Shown one piece after another: positions 58,676-64,000 of a stretch of 64,000 nt of DNA (the first letter of the stretch is position 1; the number at the start of each line of letters is the position of its first letter). This stretch comes from Fallopia convolvulus (Eukaryota; Streptophyta; Magnoliopsida; Caryophyllales; Polygonaceae): NCBI GenBank assembly GCA_964016875.1, contig OZ024720.1, positions 23,935,742 through 23,999,741 of the forward strand, in the 5' to 3' direction. Below the pieces are notes generated by a model. That model saw nothing but the letters and a program-made list of their open reading frames with translations. It was not told where the DNA came from and made no database searches. The position numbers and the translations under genes were made by a program.

Positions 58676-59986
58676 TTGTGGGATCCAATCGTTCAGGCCA
58701 TGGTACGCAAATCTAGTCAACTACCTCGTCTCAGGGGAGTTTCCACCTAATTTTACCAAGGCTCAGAAGGACAAGGTGCATCATGAATCCCGATTCTATG
58801 TCTGGGATGATCCTTATTTATGGAAGCACTGCACAAATGAGGTAATCCGACGATGTGTCCCGGATTCTGAGGTACAATCTATCCTATCCTTTTGTTATTC
58901 CTATGCATGTGGTGGTCCTTTTGGGACTAATAAAACTGCTAGGAAGGTCTTAGAAGCTGGTTTTTATTGGCCTCATATTTTTAGGGATGCATTTGCTTTA
59001 TGTAAATCATGTGATCGTTGTCAGAGGGTGGGTAATATTTCTAAAAGACATGAGATGCCTCAATCTCGCATGATATTCTTTGAAGTTTTTGATGTTTGGG
59101 GCATTGATTTTATGGGACCCTTCCCCTCTTCCTATGGGAATCTGTATATTTTACTTGCGGTGGACTATGTTTCCAAGTGGGTGGAAGCAAAGGCCACTAG
59201 AACTGATGATTCAAAAGAAGTTGCAGGTTTCCTTAAGGACAACATTTTTTCCAGATTTGGGATTCCAAAAGCTCTAATAAGTGACAGGGGTACTCATTTT
59301 TGCAACAAGAATGTGAGCGCTTTATTGAAAAAGTACCATGTCACTCAGAAGATCTCTACAACCTATCATCCCCAGACCAATGGACAAGATGAAGTGTCCA
59401 ACAGGGAGATAAAATCTATTCTGGAGAAGACGGTGGCGCCTAACAGGAAAGATTGGAGTTTGAGACTCAATGATGCTTTATGGGCCTACCGTACTGCTTA
59501 CAAGACACCCATCGGGATGTCTCCCTTCAGATTGGTTTATGGAAAAGGTTGTCACTTGCCGGTTGAGCTTGAGCATAAAGCTTATTGGGCGGTCCAGAAG
59601 TGCAATTTCAACATTAAAGAGAATGGAGAGTTCAGGAAATTACAATTGCAAGAGTTGGAAGAGTTGAGATTAGATGCTTATGATAATGCTGTGAATTACA
59701 AGAACAAAACCAAAGCATGGCATGACAAAAACATCCTAAGGAAGGAATTCAAGGTTGGAGACGGAGACAAGGTCCTTCTATTTCAGTCTCGTCTCACACT
59801 CTTCCCAGGCAAACTCCGTATACAATTACTCAAGTTTTTCCACATGGGGCTGTGGAATTATTGGATGGGGATTTCCAAAAGGTGTTCAAGGTTAATGGTA
59901 AGAGATTAAAGAAATACCATGAGGGAGTCAGCCATGAAGTGCTAGAAGAGGTGGGTCTTGATGATCCAACCCCAAATGTCAACTAA
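58676..59986 (+). pseudogene. Integrase of E2
   Basis: From about 58,700 the reading gives WYANLVNYLVSGEFPP, then the zinc region, where the family has CH..GGHFG. This copy has CYSYACGGPFG, so both His are changed, while CKSCDRC is kept. The DDE core is intact: WGIDFMGPF, LISDRGTHFC and the Glu 36 residues later in GQDEVSNREI. The tail KEFKVGDGDKVLLFQSRL ends with LFPGKLR; then a deletion removes the WxGPF part and shifts the frame. The true C-terminus (VFPHGAVELLDGDFQKVFKV) reads on to TAA 59984-59986. Integrase joins cDNA to the chromosome. Confidence 0.92.
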
Positions 59987-60158
59987 AAAGGCACCAATGT
60001 CGAGCCAATGACATTAAACAAAGGCGCTGCTCGGGAGGCAACCCGAGGTAAGTTTTCTTTTTCTTTTTCTATTTTTGTTTTTGTTTAGTTTTTCTTTTCA
60101 ATCTCGTAAGGCTAACACGCAGGTACTAGGTTTGAAAGAACATTACTAAAAACAAACC

Positions 60159-60238
60159 GCGATCGTTCCTTCAACAGGGCGATTGCGGGGCGTTTTTCGA
60201 AAAAGGAATTGACGGTACCTTGCGCAGGCCGCGATCGC
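60159..60238. repeat. GCGATCGC boxes in the E2 ORF3 leader, first group
   Basis: GCGATCGT at 60159 and GCGATTGC at 60179 (20 apart), then an exact 16-base palindrome GGCCGCGATCGCGGCC at 60229-60244. Confidence 0.88.
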
Positions 60239-60626
60239 GGCCCCTGAGATATTAAAAAAAAAAAAATAATTACACGAGGCAGTGGAGCCACTCCCACCGC
60301 CGGCCCCACTCCTCTTCATTCCGCTTCTCCTTCTCCTTCCTCCTCTATTCTCCATTTTTCTTCAACCTCCATCAAACCTCCATTAAAACTCTCTTCAAGC
60401 TCCCTTACCTTCCTCAAAAATTTCTTTCAAACTCAATACAAAAGCCGGATCTACAATCCTCATTCCGTCCTCAAATCCAAATCCGTTCACGAAATTTCTT
60501 TTACCTCTCTATTTTTTTCCCAATAATCAAATCTACAAAAATCCCAAAAAATTTCCCCAAACCTTCCAATCTACCATATACAATCCTCTTGGCCCATTGA
60601 CGGATCGGTGAAGGCGAACCAAGGAA

Positions 60627-60781
60627 GCGACCGCGGCTCGGAGTTGAAGAGAACTACGGTTCGGAGTTGCATCGTAGGCAGACATCGCCGATCGCCACAA
60701 GCCGCGAGCGCTGCCCCCAACTAGCCGCGATTGCGGCCTTGCCAGAAACCGCGAGCGCTGCTCCCTTTGCTCGGCGATCGC
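60627..60781. repeat. GCGATCGC boxes in the E2 ORF3 leader, second group
   Basis: GCGACCGC 60627, CCGATCGC 60688, GCGAGCGC 60704, GCGATTGC 60727, GCGAGCGC 60751, GCGATCGC 60774. The last four are evenly set 23, 24 and 23 bp apart. Confidence 0.88.
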
Positions 60782-60864
60782 GGCCCACTAGCAGATTCGA
60801 TTTTCCAGCTTCTGTAAGTTGCTTCTTCGCCTCTACTGTTGATCTGAATAGCTGCATTAATTAG

Positions 60865-62361
60865 ATGACATATCCTGTTAAGAAGCTAACTCCTGCTCAG
60901 AAGAAAAAATGGGATTCCCTAGCTAAGAGGAAATTCACTAGTACTAAATTCTTTGATTTTGAGATGCTTGGTACACTAGGCATGTATAACTGTACTAGAG
61001 GATTTCTGATGAATGGTGGATTAGGGGGTTTTATTGAGCTGAATGCCCCTACTTATAGGAACATACTGCTAGAATTTTTGTCTACATTTCAAGAGGATGA
61101 GGGTTTGTTCAGATTTAACATTTTGGATGAGTCGTATTATATAGACAGAGAGGGGTTGAAAGGTGTTTTTGGGATTACTGGTGTGCCTATTGAGAACTGG
61201 GGGGGTAGTTAGTAGAGAGGCAAGCCTTAATGATTTCTAGGAGGCAATTACGGGTTTTGGGTTTTCTCCTAAGAGAGGAGAGTATAACTACTGCATTACC
61301 CACCCCTGTATTAGATTGTGTCATAAGGTGCTGTCTACGAGTTTTCTGGGGCAAGGGGAGGTTAACAAGGCATCTCGCTTTGATTTGAGCATGATCTAGT
61401 GTTTGATGCCTATGAAGGCTACAGTTCCTGATTGGGTTGAGCTATTTATTGGGAGTATTAAGAAGATCCTGAAGAAGGATACATGCAAGATTGCTATAGG
61501 TGGCATGATTACTCTGATTGCCAGAGAGTTTGTGAGTGAGCAGAGATTTGGACGGCCTGACAGTGTTGAGTATAAGTTTAATGAGAATCAGCTAAAGAGG
61601 GCGCAGTGTTTGAAGGGATCAGCTGAGCAGGGTTATATCTGGACCATAGGTCATCCAGCTCAGGATTATTTGCGTCTTCCCAAAGTCATGCTTACTGGCC
61701 CTACCTTAGCTTATCTGTACATCGCATCTGATTTTGTTGGTAGAGGCGGGGTTCAACAGGAGGAGCATGCAGCTGATGTAGAGATGGAGGATCAGGAGGA
61801 CCATGATGGACATGATGATGATGATGGTGATGATGGAGGAGAGGATAGAGATGGTGGTGTTGGTTTTGTGCCAGGAGGTGGTGTTGGTACGTCATCTGCT
61901 GGATGGGGTGGCAATTTTAGTACAGCACCATCGAGTACATCGAGTTGGCACCAAGAGGATATACTGGCTATGGTGACGGTGGAGCTCCTGCTTACAGAGG
62001 TGGTTATGGAGGATATGGAGATACCTCTGCATGGGATGCTGCTGCAGGTAGAGCTGGCTGGAGTGGGCATCCTGATTCAGATTGTCAGAACCAGATGTTC
62101 TGGGAGATGGGACGACTTACTATGTCCCAGAATGAGATAGTGTCCGTTCAGAGAGATATTGTGGCACAGCAGAGAGAGTTAGCAGCTCAGCAGAGTGCTA
62201 TTGCATCCACAGTTCAAGACATGCAGCGGGTGCAGGGGCAGCACCATGAGTTTTTCAGTCATATGTGGCCATGCTTTCCTGATTGGTCACAGTATCAGCA
62301 GCCACAAGGTTCCTTCCCCACAGTGAGTCTTCTGATTTCCCTTTCCTTTATTTTTATCTAA
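60865..62361 (+). pseudogene. Athila env-position ORF of E2
   Basis: Start ATG 60865. Part 1 (to 61212) reads KKLTPAQKKKWDSLAKRKF and YYIDREGLKGVFGITGVPI; a run of seven G near 61,200 marks a frameshift, and stops follow until 61,403. Part 2 has CKIAIGGMITLIAREF, like the third-family fragment at 21.5 kb, then an Asp/Gly-rich stretch. Near 61,935 the reading moves back to the first frame: a Gly/Tyr-rich stretch and a Gln-rich coiled tail (IVAQQRELAAQQSAIAS). The order matches E1 ORF3 (conserved body, acidic linker, coiled tail). No membrane segment seen; function unknown. Confidence 0.75.
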
Positions 62362-62993
62362 TTTGTCTTTATTTCATTGAGGGCAATGAAAGGTTTAAGT
62401 ATGGGGGAGGGCGTACTCACTGTTGTATATATGTACAGATGCATTTCAGTTTTTGCATTTCAGATTAAAAAAAAAGCCATAAAAATGAGAAAAAAAAGGC
62501 ATAGAAAATCCTAGGATGAGTTGAAAACCCGAAAGGGCGGCTCAGGTAATAAGCAGGTAACCCGGACCAGCATTAGGCTGGGGTAATAAGAGGTTAATGA
62601 GAGATGTGAGTATTTGTGAGCACATCTAAAGAAAAATGAAAAGAGTGATTAGGTGAAAACCCGAAAGAGCGCCTAAGTAGAATGAGTGGTAAAATCAGAG
62701 CGTTTAGGATTCATATTCTACTTTGGGGTTTGGGGATTACATTTTAGATATCGGGTAGATCCTAGGTTGCTCTACACTTTTTGGAGCTCGAGTGTTATAT
62801 TTTGTATCTGTGAGGTGTGTGATTTGAGCTTTCATGTTTTTGCTTATTATTTCTCTACATGGGTTCGGGTTGTGAGATTATTTTGAGTGCTTTTTAGTTT
62901 TAGATCATTTTCTCCCATTGCTGTCTGTAGACCTTTGTTGATTTGTCATGTTTGATTTTATTTTTTGAGCTTACTCGAGGACGAGCAAGGTCT
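62362..62993 (+). other. Non-coding 3' region of E2
   Basis: Contains an upstream polypurine-like copy TTTAAGTATGGGGGAGGG (62,394-62,411), about 600 bases before the real one. Two words of the type GAAAACCCGAAAG occur at 62,522 and 62,655. No gene. Confidence 0.65.
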
Positions 62994-63008
62994 AAGTATG
63001 GGGGAATT
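62994..63008 (+). other. Polypurine tract of E2
   Basis: AAGTATGGGGGAATT directly before the 3' LTR start TGATACGCTG. Confidence 0.85.
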
Positions 63009-64000
63009 TGATACGCTGTGTTTTGTACAGCGTAACTAGGACTTTTTAGTACATGTTTCTGTAGTGTTTTAGGCATATTATGAGCATTATGGAGCATCAG
63101 AGTTGAAGGCCGGAAGTTTAGAGTTAGCGACATTTGAAGACGCCGGAGGATTCTGAAGGCCGCGATCGCCGCCTGTATTGCGGGCGGTCGCGGTGGACGT
63201 TGCCGAGGAGGACAAGGTCGCCATTTGAGGACCGCGAGGATATTGAAGGCCGCGATCGCGGCCATGTATGGGTGGCGATCGCGGTTGCCAGAAGTCGCCA
63301 ATGGGTCGCGGTTTGGAGCCAGGCAGCGACCGCGTCTAGGAAGGAGCAGCGATCGCGGCCTAGCTGGATCAGACGCGCGTTCATCTTTATCCTCTTAGTT
63401 TATTTATTTTATATTTTTATCTTTTTAATTCCGACTTGTTCGAGACTATATTAGGTTATTTTTGAGACTTTGTTTTGGGTATTCTCTTAGACCTAATTTC
63501 AGACTTTGTGTTTTTCTCTCTTATGGAGAACTAAATTCCTTAATTCTATTCAAGTTGAAGCTTTTCAGACTCAAGTTGTTGTGAGATTCGTCTTTACAGG
63601 TTTATTTCTACAGGTTATTTCAATTCTCTTGTGCGTAATTTATATTGATTATATTGTTTTCTACTTGATTGATCACCCTGTTGGAGTTGATATTATCTAT
63701 TGCTAGATCTAGATTTTCTCGTAGCAAAGCCTGATCTTTGTAGCAACTCAATTGGTTTAGGACTCGTTGGACTAAAACAATTGAGAAGAGATTTGAATGC
63801 ATGTTAATTGTTTGACTCGTTGGAATTCAATTGCATGTATCTTGTTTATCCTTGTTCTCATTGCTAGTATCCATATTATTTATGATCGTTTTATGAGTTA
63901 TTTGGATATTAAGTTTGCATGTCTCGTTGCCATGTTATATTTCTGATCAGGATAGGAATAACTAAAAGAAATAACTTGTTTGAATCTAGGATCAATCACT
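63009..64000 (+). repeat. 3' LTR of E2, cut by the window end
   Basis: 992 of about 1,259 bases are in view. Palindrome boxes repeat the 5' LTR arrangement: 63162/63184 (22 bp), 63252/63275 (23) and 63326/63349 (23). Here the second pair is exact in both members. Confidence 0.92.
63162..63356. repeat. GCGATCGC box cluster in the E2 3' LTR
   Basis: Exact at 63162, 63252, 63275 and 63349; one-mismatch at 63184 (GCGGTCGC) and 63326 (GCGACCGC). Includes the 16-base palindrome GGCCGCGATCGCGGCC at 63250-63265. Confidence 0.92.

Larger units (their letters stand above)
59987..60864 (+). other. Leader region before E2 ORF3
   Basis: Begins with the Athila box GGGAGGCAACCC (60,031). Contains two palindrome clusters and a C/T-rich stretch (60,285-60,600) like a plant leader. 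No gene. Confidence 0.7.
44527..64000 (+). mobile_element. Chromovirus-like Ty3/gypsy element, 3' LTR split by E2
   Basis: 5' LTR 44527-46888, initiator-Met type primer binding site directly after, and a Tekay/Del-like 3' border (TTTCGAGGACGAAACTACTTTAAGGGGG at 52,071-52,098 in two parts, the usual polypurine text). The 3' LTR begins at 52104 and is interrupted at 52996 by E2; the remainder lies beyond the window. The internal 5.2 kb shows no recognisable gag-pol but holds captured gene pieces. Confidence 0.75.
52996..64000 (+). mobile_element. Athila-type Ty3/gypsy retrotransposon E2, nearly complete
   Basis: 5' LTR, Asp-tRNA primer binding site, gag, protease, RT, RNase H, integrase, env-position ORF, polypurine tract and most of the 3' LTR, over 11 kb, cut by the window end. 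All genes carry stops or shifts, so the copy is dead. It carries 16 exact GCGATCGC palindromes and many one-mismatch variants, at positions corresponding to those of TCGTTAACGA in E1. It is inserted in the LTR of another element. Confidence 0.92.

Noticed and set aside
53149..63356. Cyanobacterial DNA, suggested by HIP1 (GCGATCGC)
   Set aside because: The boxes lie inside a plant Athila element with a plant tRNA primer site, LTRs and gag-pol; the match is to the motif only.

Overview
This window is plant nuclear DNA, almost certainly from a eudicot. It is AT-rich, has split genes with GT..AG introns, and consists mostly of nested transposable elements. Species cannot be fixed from the sequence. 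Only one locus (40.5-42.8 kb) looks like a host gene, and it is broken.

Layout. 1-7.2 kb: 3' part of an Athila-type Ty3/gypsy retrotransposon (called E1) that keeps gag-protease and the extra env-position ORF but has lost RT, RNase H and integrase; its 3' LTR closes near 7.2 kb. 7.25-10.3 kb: remnant of a CACTA transposon on the minus strand, with a 637-bp hAT element inserted (perfect 8-bp target duplication). 10.3-19.65 kb: a Mutator-like element of the kind that carries both a FAR1-type transposase (minus strand) and a SUMO-protease-like (ULP) gene (plus strand, 11 phase-consistent exons). 19.98-30.8 kb: a Helitron graveyard with nested Helitrons, a duplicated segment holding a piece of an Athila ORF, a solo copia-like LTR, a SINE and a PIF/Harbinger element. 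30.2 and 31.8 kb: two inverted copies of one 0.3-kb Mutator MITE, each with a perfect 10-bp target duplication. 32.6-33.04 kb: the end of a CACTA element with an 81-bp subterminal repeat. 33.54-36.50 kb: a small minus-strand LTR element whose main gene lies antisense to it. 38-39.3 kb: a 679-bp tandem duplication. 39.3-40.2 kb: LINE remnant. 40.52-42.84 kb: linker-histone-domain plus PLATZ-domain gene, frameshifted. 44.53 kb to the end: a chromovirus-like Ty3/gypsy element with 2.36-kb LTRs that has captured host gene pieces; its 3' LTR is interrupted at 52,996 by a nearly complete Athila element (E2) that runs past the end of the window.

Main finding. E1 and E2 have the same genome plan, and each is studded with a short palindrome of its own: TCGTTAACGA in E1 (12 exact copies) and GCGATCGC in E2 (16 exact copies, plus one-mismatch variants). 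The boxes occur in matching parts of both elements: LTR, gag-protease linker, leader of the env-position ORF, and other linkers. In both they are mostly set 20-24 bp apart, about two helical turns. In E2 the boxes fall in several codon phases and also in non-coding DNA, so they look like nucleotide-level signals and not protein repeats. E2's box happens to equal the cyanobacterial HIP1 motif. I know of no description of such a system in plant retrotransposons; this is from memory and no search was done.

Other points of note: the ULP-like protease has Ser in place of the catalytic Cys; E2's protease lacks its catalytic Asp and its integrase lacks both zinc-finger His; the outer element's LTRs are less diverged than those of the element nested inside it; and a GGTTCAT motif is scattered in one orientation through the non-coding parts of the Mutator-like element, whatever the gene strand.
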